A DNA stretch of 9,092 bases, taken from positions 1-9,092 of the forward strand of contig CAMDVP010000116.1 in NCBI GenBank assembly GCA_945877525.1, given 5' to 3'. Numbering within the stretch: position 1 is the stretch's first letter; each line of letters starts with the position of its first letter. Under the pieces are notes generated by a model. That model was not told the origin of the DNA. It ran no database searches and saw nothing but the letters and a program-made list of their open reading frames with translations. Source of the DNA: an uncultured Clostridia bacterium (GTDB taxonomy: Bacteria; Bacillota; Clostridia; Christensenellales; Aristaeellaceae). Positions 1 through 5,729 of the stretch are shown piece after piece. The position numbers were made by a program, and so were the translations under genes.

Positions 1-480
1 TCCATTTTCCTCACACAGCGCATCGCTGATCTGCACCAGATCCTTGGCGGATCTTTTTACATCCCTGTATTTCTGCTGACCGTCCAGGCTTGTAGCGCAG
101 AGTATGATGTGGTTGTGGATGTGCTGTTTGTCAATGTGTGTGGCTACCACGAAAGCATGCTGCTTGTCCGTTAATCGTTCGGCCAATTTCTTTCCGATCT
201 CATTTGCTTTTTCCGGAGTGATTTCTCCAGGCTTGAAAGCCTGCCGCACATGATAGGCGAGCACCTCGTCCCCGCGTTTTCTGCCGGTGATGTTCAGGTA
301 TTCCTGACGATACAGCATGAACTCATCTGCTGCAGTTTCGGGGGAACAGGCGTGGGACGAAATCAGAAGCCCACCGTCCGTCTTTTCCGGGTTCATGATG
401 TAATCCAGCCTCTCTTTGATGCTCTGATGTGTTGTTTTGCCTTTTGCAACGTGGATCGAAATGATATTGGTGGTTGCCAT
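1..480 (-). CDS. MOBP-type relaxase, N-terminal part (cut by window start)
   Basis: This is the N-terminal 160 residues of a relaxase/mobilization nuclease, open at the window edge. Relaxases nick one strand at oriT and stay bound to the 5' end while DNA is transferred. The key signature is the metal-binding three-histidine motif THIDKQHIHNH at residues 114-124 (H115, H120, H122, H124), preceded by hydrophobic HAFVVA. The candidate catalytic tyrosine is Tyr27 in ERLDYIMNPEKT, the usual place in MOBP enzymes. The ATG at 480 has an AAGGGGTG ribosome site at 486-493. It is the last visible gene of the minus-strand mobilization operon, 58 nt after mobC. Family assignment is strong; the subfamily is from memory. 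Confidence 0.92.
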   Translation of the reverse strand, partial: MATTNIISIHVAKGKTTHQSIKERLDYIMNPEKTDGGLLISSHACSPETAADEFMLYRQEYLNITGRKRGDEVLAYHVRQAFKPGEITPEKANEIGKKLAERLTDKQHAFVVATHIDKQHIHNHIILCATSLDGQQKYRDVKRSAKDLVQISDALCEENG

Positions 481-502
481 GACATCACCCCTTCAAAAGA
501 GT

Positions 503-531
503 GCGGCGGATGTGACCACACAATCCGCCGC
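503..531. repeat. Perfect inverted repeat between mobC and relaxase genes
   Basis: GCGGCGGAT (503-511) and ATCCGCCGC (523-531) form a 9-bp perfect stem. Inside, GTG and CAC can add three pairs around an ACCA loop with one bulged A. It lies just after the mobC stop and upstream of the relaxase RBS. The right arm is not followed directly by a T run on either strand, so a simple terminator is unlikely. It could be an intercistronic mRNA hairpin that tunes relaxase expression, or part of an oriT. Confidence 0.7.
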
Positions 532-538
532 TGTGCTG

Positions 539-901
539 CTATGGTTTTTTCTCTGACTGCAATCCATGGCCGTGCCCAAGTCTTTGCAGAATCTGGCTCA
601 GAAGCTCTTTCAGCTTTCTCTGCTCATCGACGATTTCGTCCATTTCGGTTTCATAGATCGAGCCATGCTCGTTCAGCCTTCGGGCGATCTGGTTGATGTT
701 GCCGCTCATCTTTCCCATCAGGCGAGCGGCCTCATGCATCTCCTGCAGATCCAGCTTCAGCAGGTACCCGTTCAGCATCATCGTCCGGAGGTAAGTGGAT
801 CGGTTCCGGACGCCGAAGGCTTTCATTTTCTGCCGGATGGCGGCATCCTCATCGGGCGACACTTTGAAGCTGTAGTGAATGTTTCGTTTTGCTTTTTCCA
901 T
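539..901 (-). CDS. mobC: MobC-family mobilization (relaxosome accessory) protein
   Basis: This 120-residue protein matches the MobC pattern: an N-terminal ribbon-helix-helix-like segment (NIHYSFKVSPDEDAAIRQKM, residues 7-26), then YLRTMMLNG (37-45) and the hallmark GNINQIARRLNEHG (67-80). The C-terminal half is predicted coiled and charged (DEIVDEQRKLKELLSQILQRL). MobC proteins bind oriT and help the relaxase reach the nic site by opening the strands. The start at 901 has AAAGGAA six bases upstream. The gene lies between tnpV (15-nt gap) and the relaxase (58-nt gap) on the same strand, as expected for a relaxosome operon. Length is normal for the family. Confidence 0.88.
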   Translation of the reverse strand: MEKAKRNIHYSFKVSPDEDAAIRQKMKAFGVRNRSTYLRTMMLNGYLLKLDLQEMHEAARLMGKMSGNINQIARRLNEHGSIYETEMDEIVDEQRKLKELLSQILQRLGHGHGLQSEKKP

Positions 902-916
902 GATCAGTTCCTTTGC

Positions 917-1294
917 TTACAGGGTGTTGATAATCTGATCCCTTACGATTTCTTCCGCTCTGCTGCGGATGCTGTTCATCCTGCGGACCCATTCCATCTG
1001 GTCATTTGCCTTCAGTTTTTCTGTGATGCCTTCCTGCATCGCCATCCGCCGGGTCAACTGCTCCAGCATGGCTTGAGCACGTTCTTCGGCATCTGCCAGA
1101 TGCCTGTCCAGAGTACCGTTCAGGATCATCCGATCATACAGGCCAGGATGTTCTGTTTCCATATAGGCTCTGTGCATCCGTCCCCATCTGCCGATAGGAC
1201 GTTGTTCCCTGTCACCCAGAGTGAGGTTGGGGTAAAGCATGCCGTCGCTTCCTTGGGTATAGGTGCCGCCGAGTTGTTCAAAGATGCTGGTCAT
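917..1294 (-). CDS. tnpV: TnpV family transposon-encoded protein
   Basis: This 125-residue protein has the TnpV signatures: IFEQLGGTY near the N-terminus, PNLTL followed by RPIGRWGRMHRAYMETEHPG, an HLADAEERAQAML helix, and a conserved end MEWVRRMNSIRSRAEEIV. TnpV is named from Tn4451-type elements and recurs in mobilizable elements of Firmicutes; its biochemical role is not known to me. I chose the second of two near-adjacent ATGs (1294) because AAGGAG at 1302-1307 sits 7 bases before it, but only 1 base before the ATG at 1300. The earlier ATG would overlap the upstream stop as ATGA, so coupled reinitiation there is possible. Confidence 0.88.
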   Translation of the reverse strand: MTSIFEQLGGTYTQGSDGMLYPNLTLGDREQRPIGRWGRMHRAYMETEHPGLYDRMILNGTLDRHLADAEERAQAMLEQLTRRMAMQEGITEKLKANDQMEWVRRMNSIRSRAEEIVRDQIINTL

Positions 1295-1296
1295 GG

Positions 1297-1617
1297 TCAT
1301 TCTCCTTTCATGTCGTTCAGCATTTTTGCAATCAGCGTGATGTCGTTCACCAGTTCATCGCTGGGCTGGGTTCCGGCGCTGATGCGTCTCAGCTCTGTCC
1401 ATACATCATCCAGTGCGGTTTTCAGCGCTTTGAAGATCCGCGGATTCGGAGTGACGGTGATGTCGTTGTCCATGCATTTCCGATAGCAGTACTCCTGCTT
1501 CGGGAGCCCGGACAGAGCCACCGCTCTGTTCAGCCGCTCGTTCTCCTCCGGGGAGACCCGGAAGCCGACGGTGATGTTCCGCCAGCGGTTGTGATCGTCA
1601 CAGTTCTTAGCCGACAT
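1297..1617 (-). CDS. Small ribbon-helix-helix-like protein of the mobilization operon
   Basis: This 106-residue protein has a probable RHH DNA-binding segment at residues 15-47 (ITVGFRVSPEENERLNRAVA, then LSGLPKQEYCYRK), resembling the N-termini of MobC-like and other mobilization accessory proteins. The C-terminal half (ELRRISAGTQPSDELVNDITLIAKML) looks helical. It lacks the NINQIARRLN hallmark of the second MobC-type protein downstream. Its start overlaps the integrase stop by 11 bases and its stop abuts tnpV, so translation is probably coupled. AAAGGA lies 12 bases upstream of the ATG. It probably helps recognise oriT or regulates the operon; both are inferences. Confidence 0.7.
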   Translation of the reverse strand: MSAKNCDDHNRWRNITVGFRVSPEENERLNRAVALSGLPKQEYCYRKCMDNDITVTPNPRIFKALKTALDDVWTELRRISAGTQPSDELVNDITLIAKMLNDMKGE

Positions 1618-2695
1618 TCAGATTCACCATCCTTTCATCGTCCAGTTTGTTGGCCATCTCAGCCTGCTTCGAGGGGAAGAGGTGGGCGTAACGGTAAGTG
1701 ATATCGATGCTCTCATGTCCCACACGATCCGCGATGGCTACCGCACTGAAGCCCATGTCGATCAGCAGCGATACATGACTGTGACGAATATCATGCACGC
1801 GAATCCGTTTGACTCCGGACGCACGGCAGCCCCGATCCATTTCGTGATAGAGGTAGCTTTTTGTAACCGGGAAGATACGATCCTTCTTCTTCACTCCATA
1901 GAGGGACTTCATGTATTCCTGCATTTCCTCACAGAGGAATTTGGGCATCCTGATCGACCGAACGCTCTTCTTCGTCTTCGGTGTAGTGATCACGTCCTCT
2001 CCGTGGAGCCGCTGGTAGGACTTGCTGATGGTCACAGTACCCGCTTTGAAGTCGAAGTCCCCGGGTGTCAGCGCCAGCAGCTCGCCCTCGCGAATGCCGC
2101 ACCAGTAAAGCATCTCGAAGGCATAGTAGGACATCGGTTTATCCATGACGGCCTCTGCGAACCGCTGGTATTCCTCCTTCGTCCAGAACTGCATTTCCTC
2201 CGCTTCCTTGCTTCCGATGTATCCCACCTTGGACGCTGGATTGTTCTTCAGCCCATAGTGCCGGACCGCATGATTCAGGATCGCCACCAGTTGGTTATGG
2301 ATACTCTTGAGATAGGTCGGTGAGTAGGGCTGCTTCTTTTCATCCCGGTAGGCCAGCAGGTCATTCTGCCAGGCGATGATGTCCCGGGTTTCGATTTCGC
2401 TGAGCATCTTTTTCCCAAAGGCGGGAAGGAGCTTCGTCCGGATCATGTGTTCCTTACTCAGCCAGGTGTTTTCCTTCAGCCGGGGACGCATGTCATGCTC
2501 ATACAGCTCCAGGAAGGCTTCAAAGGTCATGTCCGGATCTCCATCGGTCTGCAGCTGGAAGTTGCGCTCCCACTCCTGTGCTTCCCGCCTGGTGGCAAAG
2601 CCCCGTTTGCATTTCTGCCGCTTCACACCCTTCCAGTCGTGGTACCGGACCATTACATACCAAGTACCGTTTTTCTCATCCTTGTGCGTTGACAC
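1607..2695 (-). CDS. int: Tyrosine recombinase / integrase (Tn916-Int/phage type)
   Basis: This is a site-specific recombinase for integration and excision of the element. Numbered from the GTG at 2704, it has an N-terminal arm-binding domain (GTWYVMVRYHDWKGVKRQKC, about 13-32), a core-binding domain (about 55-150), and a catalytic domain with R205 (CGIREGELLAL), a candidate lysine in TPKTKKSVRS, H304 and R307 (HDIRH), H330 (GHES) and nucleophile Y339 (YAHLFPS). All expected catalytic residues are present, so it should be active. Length (about 362-365 residues) is normal. AAGGAG at 2706-2711 is only 1 base from the GTG at 2704 but 10 from the in-frame GTG at 2695, which I prefer. It overlaps the excisionase gene end. 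The guaA 3' end is the inferred target. Confidence 0.95.
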   Translation of the reverse strand: MSTHKDEKNGTWYVMVRYHDWKGVKRQKCKRGFATRREAQEWERNFQLQTDGDPDMTFEAFLELYEHDMRPRLKENTWLSKEHMIRTKLLPAFGKKMLSEIETRDIIAWQNDLLAYRDEKKQPYSPTYLKSIHNQLVAILNHAVRHYGLKNNPASKVGYIGSKEAEEMQFWTKEEYQRFAEAVMDKPMSYYAFEMLYWCGIREGELLALTPGDFDFKAGTVTISKSYQRLHGEDVITTPKTKKSVRSIRMPKFLCEEMQEYMKSLYGVKKKDRIFPVTKSYLYHEMDRGCRASGVKRIRVHDIRHSHVSLLIDMGFSAVAIADRVGHESIDITYRYAHLFPSKQAEMANKLDDERMVNLNVG

Positions 2696-2891
2696 GCGAT
2701 TCACACTCCTTCTGATCCGATGTACCGTACAGTCGCTCCCTAAAATACTGCCGGTTCACCCGCCTGGCGATGGTCATATATCCCTTCTCGCGGAGCTCAG
2801 CATTCAGTTGCCTGATCAGCCTGTAGGCATAGGATCTGGACACTTCGAGCTCCCGAGCTACTTCTTCTGCTCTCATAAATTGGTTCTTCAT
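2676..2891 (-). CDS. xis: Small HTH DNA-binding protein, probable excisionase
   Basis: This 71-residue basic protein carries a winged-HTH/MerR-like segment (FMRAEEVARELEVSRSYAYR at residues 5-24, then LIRQLNAEL), ending in MTIARRVNRQYFRERLYG. Small proteins of this type directly upstream of a tyrosine integrase act as recombination directionality factors that bend the attachment site to favour excision. The ATG at 2891 has AAAGGAGG five bases upstream, the best RBS in the element. It is the first gene after the operon promoter and overlaps the start of int. The alternative is a plain regulator; excisionase is inferred from position and size. Confidence 0.8.
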   Translation of the reverse strand: MKNQFMRAEEVARELEVSRSYAYRLIRQLNAELREKGYMTIARRVNRQYFRERLYGTSDQKECESRVNAQG

Positions 2892-2920
2892 GGGTTCCTC
2901 CTTTTATAAATTAAGCAACC

Positions 2921-2952
2921 ATGTTTAGCTTCGATGTCATTATATTAAACAT
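2921..2952. promoter_or_regulatory. Inverted repeat over the operon -10 box, candidate operator
   Basis: ATGTTTA (2921-2927) and TAAACAT (2946-2952) are perfect 7-bp inverted arms with 18 bases between them. They bracket the -10 box of the minus-strand promoter. A protein bound here would block transcription; the divergent XRE regulator is the obvious candidate. AT-rich chance matches cannot be excluded. Confidence 0.45.
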
Positions 2953-2967
2953 TATCGCTTGTGTCAA
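2939..2967 (-). promoter_or_regulatory. Consensus sigma-A promoter of the xis-int-mob operon
   Basis: On the minus strand TTGACA (2962-2967) and TATAAT (2939-2944) are both perfect consensus and separated by exactly 17 bases. Transcription should start near 2932, about 40 bases before xis. No other clear promoter is seen before the downstream minus-strand genes, so the whole excision and mobilization set probably depends on this one promoter. Confidence 0.85.
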
Positions 2968-3012
2968 TAGGCTTTCGAGAAATATTCCAAACTTTTTTGT
3001 TAAATTTCCGTC

Positions 3013-3041
3013 TTGACGATCTTAAACGGATTTGCTATGAT
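3013..3041 (+). promoter_or_regulatory. Promoter of the XRE regulator gene
   Basis: TTGACG (3013-3018) and TATGAT (3036-3041) are separated by 17 bases, each one mismatch from consensus. Predicted start near 3048 gives a short leader to the ATG at 3069. It is divergent from the operon promoter, with about 45 bases between the two -35 boxes. Confidence 0.75.
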
Positions 3042-3068
3042 AAATTATCCTTTTCAAGAGGTGATTTG

Positions 3069-3596
3069 ATGGCGACTGGCGAACGTATCCGTTTCTTCCG
3101 CACTTTACGGGGGATGACGCAAAAGTATTTGGGCCTTCTGCTGGGTTTTCCGGAGAGCTCGGCCGATGTGAGACTTGCTCAGTATGAATCCGAGGATCGC
3201 ACCCCCAAGGCAGAACTGACCGGGCAGATGGCGGAAGCGCTGGACGTTTCTCCCAAGGCCATCGCCGTGCCGGACATCGATACCATGGACGGTTTGATGC
3301 ACACGCTTTTTGCCTTGGAAGACCGAAAGCTTCTTCGCATCACCAACGCGGATGGTTTGATCTGTCTGCGTGCTGAGATTTTTGATGGTGGTATCCATGC
3401 AGCTGATCTGGAGCAACGTCTCCGTGCCTGGCAGGAGCAATCCGCCAGACTGTCTGCCGGTGAGATCACCAAAGAGGCGTATGACCGCTGGCGGTATCAC
3501 TATCCCGATTTCGACGACACGCGAATCCATGCCGCAGTCCCGCCGGAAGCGCCCGCCAAGCGCAAACGCGGCCGGAAGCCAAAGCCGAAAGCCTGA
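3069..3596 (+). CDS. XRE-family HTH regulator with AT-hook-like C-terminal tail
   Basis: This 175-residue protein starts with a Cro/C1-type helix-turn-helix (about residues 4-63: GERIRFFRTLRGMTQKYLG, followed by AQYESEDRTPKAELTGQMAEAL and LDVSPKAI). A central region (about 70-150) contains helices and the stretch LEQRLRAWQEQSARLSAGEI, and the protein ends in a basic tail KRKRGRKPKPKA resembling an AT-hook. It is divergent from the xis-int-mob operon and probably represses it, as such regulators do in mobile elements; this is inferred from layout. Start at 3069 is chosen because AGAGGTGA lies just upstream; the longer frame from 2961 has no RBS and spans the promoter. Confidence 0.88.
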   Translation: MATGERIRFFRTLRGMTQKYLGLLLGFPESSADVRLAQYESEDRTPKAELTGQMAEALDVSPKAIAVPDIDTMDGLMHTLFALEDRKLLRITNADGLICLRAEIFDGGIHAADLEQRLRAWQEQSARLSAGEITKEAYDRWRYHYPDFDDTRIHAAVPPEAPAKRKRGRKPKPKA

Positions 3597-3612
3597 AAGA
3601 ATGGACATAAAG

Positions 3613-3658
3613 AAAGCCCTCCGCTTGTGGAAGATTTCCTCCACAGCGAAGGGCTTTT
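3613..3658 (+). terminator. Rho-independent terminator after the XRE gene
   Basis: Left arm 3613-3631 (AAAGCCCTCCGCTTGTGGA) pairs with right arm 3640-3657 with one C-A mismatch and one bulge. The loop is 8 bases and the right arm ends in TTTT. The arms also give A-rich ends on the left, so it may work in both directions. Confidence 0.85.
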
Positions 3659-3836
3659 GAACAGGCTATTTTCACAGAGAGTGATAACCGGGAGACGTTT
3701 TTCTCGCCTTCACCCCAAAGCCATCAGCGCAGTTTTCTGTAAAGACGGATTTGAAGATGGTTATCATTTTGTTATCAGAGGCTGTTTGGACTGGGCCAAA
3801 ACGCTTGTGCCGCAAGGCTTTTCGCCTTTACAGCGG
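3659..3836. other. Gene-free element end with GTTATCA repeats (candidate att arm region)
   Basis: No plausible gene is seen between the XRE terminator and guaA. The motif GGTTATCA occurs at 3759-3766, GTTATCA again at 3771-3777, and its inverse TGATAACC at 3682-3689. Repeated short motifs near the core site are typical of arm-type sites for tyrosine integrases and excisionases. That role is inferred from position only. Confidence 0.45.
3798..3822 (-). terminator. Weak terminator-like hairpin downstream of guaA
   Basis: Read on the minus strand, AAAAGCCTTG and CAAGCGTTTT flank CGGCA: four pairs, a 2x2 internal mismatch, then four pairs ending in TTTT. It begins 15 bases after the guaA stop and lies in element DNA, so the insertion may have supplied a new end signal to guaA. 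The stem is weak. Confidence 0.35.
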
Positions 3837-3851
3837 TCATTCCCACTCAAT
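3837..3851. other. Candidate attachment core at guaA 3' end
   Basis: The last codons of guaA (minus strand ATTGAGTGGGAATGA, encoding IEWE-stop) are strongly conserved in bacteria. They are the known recombination target of guaA-specific elements, where the element keeps an identical copy so the gene stays intact. Only one copy is inside the window; the partner would lie at the far element end. Confidence 0.55.
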
Positions 3852-4817
3852 TGTCGCCACCGGCTTGGGACTCAGGTCATACAGCACGCGACACACGCCG
3901 GGCACTTCGGCCAGGATGCGGTCGGTGATGGTGTGCAGCACCGGCCAGGGCAGTTCGGGAACGGTGGCGGTCATGGCGTCCACGGTGTTCACCGCACGGA
4001 TGATGACGGGCCAATCATCCAGGCGCTTGCCGTCCCGCACGCCGGTGGAACGGAAGTCTGGGATCACCGTGAAGAATTGCCAGACCTGCCGGGTCAGGCC
4101 GGCGCGGTCGAATTCCTCACGCAGGATGGCGTCGGCCTCGCGCAGGGCATGGAGCCGGTCGCGGGTGATGGCGCCCAGGCAGCGCACACCAAGGCCCGGG
4201 CCGGGGAAGGGCTGACGGTACACCATGCTTTCGGGCAGGCCCAGGGCCACGCCCACCATGCGCACTTCGTCCTTGAAGAGCAGCTTCACGGGCTCCACCA
4301 GCTCAAAGTTCATGTCCTCCGGCAGGCCGCCCACGTTGTGGTGCGCCTTGACGCCCTTGCTTTCGATGATGTCGGGATAAATCGTGCCCTGGGCCAGGAA
4401 GGCGATGCCGTCCAGCTTGTGGGCTTCCTCAGCGAATACCTGAATGAACTCGCCGCCGATAATCTTGCGCTTGGTTTCCGGATCGCTGACGCCCTGCAGC
4501 TTGTTCAGGAAGCGGTCGGTAGCGTCGACGTAAATCAGGTTCGCGTCCAGCTGGTGACGGAACACATCAATGACCTGCTCGCTTTCGCCCTTGCGCATCA
4601 GGCCGTGATTTACATGCACGCACACCAGCTGCCTGCCGATGGCGCGGATGAGCAGTGCGGCCACCACCGATGAGTCCACGCCGCCGGACAGGGCCAGCAG
4701 CACCTTCTTGTCGCCCACCTGGGCACGGACGGCGGCCACCTGTTCGTCAATGAACTGCCTGGCCAGCTCGGGGGTGTTGATGCGCGCCATGGTTTCCGGG
4801 CGCTTGTTGTTCTCCAT
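3837..4817 (-). CDS. guaA: GMP synthase ATP-pyrophosphatase subunit, lacking the glutaminase domain
   Basis: It converts XMP to GMP using ATP and ammonia in purine synthesis. The 326-residue protein has the PP-loop SGGVDS (44-49), HGLMRKGE, QGTIYPDIIES, HHNVGGLP, the KDEVR region, YRQPFPGPGLGVRCLG, and the dimerization domain ending DAMTATVPELPWP and ATIEWE. Usual bacterial GuaA is about 510 residues with an N-terminal class I glutaminase; here the protein begins just before the FIDEQ helix, like archaeal GuaAb (about 300-310 residues). ATG 4817 is chosen because AGGAGG (4826-4831) is 8 bases upstream. Its own promoter and intact 5' region argue against truncation. It should need a separate glutaminase subunit or free ammonia. 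The element sits at its 3' end without changing the C-terminus. Confidence 0.95.
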   Translation of the reverse strand: MENNKRPETMARINTPELARQFIDEQVAAVRAQVGDKKVLLALSGGVDSSVVAALLIRAIGRQLVCVHVNHGLMRKGESEQVIDVFRHQLDANLIYVDATDRFLNKLQGVSDPETKRKIIGGEFIQVFAEEAHKLDGIAFLAQGTIYPDIIESKGVKAHHNVGGLPEDMNFELVEPVKLLFKDEVRMVGVALGLPESMVYRQPFPGPGLGVRCLGAITRDRLHALREADAILREEFDRAGLTRQVWQFFTVIPDFRSTGVRDGKRLDDWPVIIRAVNTVDAMTATVPELPWPVLHTITDRILAEVPGVCRVLYDLSPKPVATIEWE

Positions 4818-4879
4818 GGGATGTTCCTCCTGTCTCGTCATTGAGCGCTTTGGTAGGGGAAAGGAATCCTTGGAGTTTC

Positions 4880-4908
4880 ATTATACCGCCCCGGGCCGCA
4901 TCTGTAAA
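4880..4908 (-). promoter_or_regulatory. guaA promoter
   Basis: On the minus strand TTTACA (4903-4908) and a perfect TATAAT (4880-4885) are separated by 17 bases. The predicted start near 4873 leaves a leader of about 55 bases before the ATG. The -35 box is 10 bases past the stop of the upstream gene, so guaA can be transcribed on its own. Confidence 0.8.
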
Positions 4909-4918
4909 GGGGCGGCGC

Positions 4919-5647
4919 TCACAGCATGGCGCGCAGGCTGGTTGCAACCAGCGCCAGACCCGATGCAATCAGCGCCAGGGTCACAGCGCGCCTCGCGGCC
5001 TGCTCGTTCAGACGGGCGCTGCACCTCATGCCCGCCCATAGCCCCAGCAGCATGACGGGCAGCAGCACCACGGCCCTTTGCCATGCCTCCGCGGTAAACA
5101 CGCCCGTAATCATGTACAGCACAATGCGGAAGGTGTTTTCCACAGCGAACACCATGCACAGGTTGGCCTTGAAGGCATGGCTGTCCTCCGTAACCCGGCT
5201 GAGATACGCCCCCAGCAGCGCGCCCACCCCGTACAGCCCGCACAGCACCCCCGATACAAGGCCGATCAGCACCGTTTTCCATGGAGCGGCTTGCTCCGTG
5301 CGCGGGCCGCTGCCCCGCAGCAGCATATCCAGCCCTACCAGCACGATGACCAGGCCAAATGCCAGCTTCACTCCGCCGGCCCCGGCGTTTTTCAGAAGAA
5401 AGGCCCCGGGGACACATCCCAGCAGCACCAGCCCCATCAGCGGCAGACACATGCGCCAGCGGATGGCACGGCGCTCCCGCCAGGCCAGAAGCAGGTTGCC
5501 CGGATAGCCGAGAAGCAACTCCACCGGCGAAATCGCCGCGCTTCTCTGCCCAAAGCTGAGGATGGTAGTGAACACCAGCGTGTTGGCAAAGCCGCACAGC
5601 CCCTTCACAAAATACGCCGCCAGCGCGGCAATGCCCCACCAGACCAT
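4919..5647 (-). CDS. TauE/SafE-type membrane permease (sulfite exporter family)
   Basis: This 242-residue, very hydrophobic protein has about seven or eight membrane segments. It opens with WWGIAALAAYFVKGLCGFAN, the glycine/phenylalanine-rich first helix of the TauE/SafE (DUF81) family. The second half repeats the pattern (VLIGLVSGVLCGLYGVGALL), reflecting the family's internal duplication. Family members export or import small anions such as sulfite, sulfoacetate or other organic anions; the substrate here is unknown. The start at 5647 has GAAGGGA about 10 bases upstream; an ATG at 5671 lacks an RBS, and the longer open frame beyond overlaps the divergent exonuclease gene. It is followed after 101 bases by guaA but seems transcribed separately. 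Confidence 0.85.
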   Translation of the reverse strand: MVWWGIAALAAYFVKGLCGFANTLVFTTILSFGQRSAAISPVELLLGYPGNLLLAWRERRAIRWRMCLPLMGLVLLGCVPGAFLLKNAGAGGVKLAFGLVIVLVGLDMLLRGSGPRTEQAAPWKTVLIGLVSGVLCGLYGVGALLGAYLSRVTEDSHAFKANLCMVFAVENTFRIVLYMITGVFTAEAWQRAVVLLPVMLLGLWAGMRCSARLNEQAARRAVTLALIASGLALVATSLRAML

Positions 5648-5668
5648 GCTTGTCACATCCCTTCGCCC

Positions 5669-5680
5669 CATGATATCATG
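5669..5680. promoter_or_regulatory. 12-bp perfect palindrome in the TauE leader
   Basis: CATGATATCATG is a perfect palindrome 22 bases before the chosen TauE-family start. It may be an operator or chance; no regulator gene is adjacent. Confidence 0.3.
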
Positions 5681-5729
5681 CCGCCGCACCGGGAACAAGC
5701 CCCGTGCCGTTTCATTTTGGCGCTTTGTG

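Larger units (their letters stand above)
1..3836. mobile_element. Integrase end of an integrated mobilizable element (IME/ICE) at guaA 3' end
   Basis: This stretch carries relaxase, MobC, TnpV, an RHH-like protein, tyrosine integrase, an excisionase-like HTH protein and a divergent XRE regulator, a gene set typical of mobilizable or conjugative elements of Firmicutes. It stops right at the stop codon of guaA, whose 3' end is an established target of tyrosine-recombinase elements. The distal end lies left of the window, so size, cargo and whether it has its own conjugation machinery cannot be judged. A right boundary at about 3836-3851 is inferred from the guaA end, because the second att copy is not visible. 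Confidence 0.85.

Noticed and set aside
566..1486. Plus-strand open frame of 306 codons across mobC, tnpV and the RHH-like gene
   Set aside because: It is antisense to three genes with recognisable families, and its protein shows no coherent domain.
1682..2323. Plus-strand open frame opposite the integrase
   Set aside because: It is a shadow of the integrase catalytic domain with no RBS or motif.
2961..3068. N-terminal extension of the XRE regulator
   Set aside because: The ATG at 2961 lacks an RBS and the stretch contains the regulator's own promoter; ATG 3069 has a good RBS.
3597..3836. Possible CRISPR or tandem repeat array in the gene-free stretch
   Set aside because: Only short 7-8 base motifs recur; there are no regular long repeats or spacers.
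3627..4673. Long plus-strand open frame of 348 codons opposite guaA
   Set aside because: It is antisense to a clearly recognisable GMP synthase gene, is His/Gln/Ala-rich without family motifs, and begins inside the terminator hairpin without an RBS.
4818..4841. Upstream ATG (4841) of guaA adding 8 residues
   Set aside because: The AGGAGG ribosome site lies inside this extension and is ideally spaced for the ATG at 4817.
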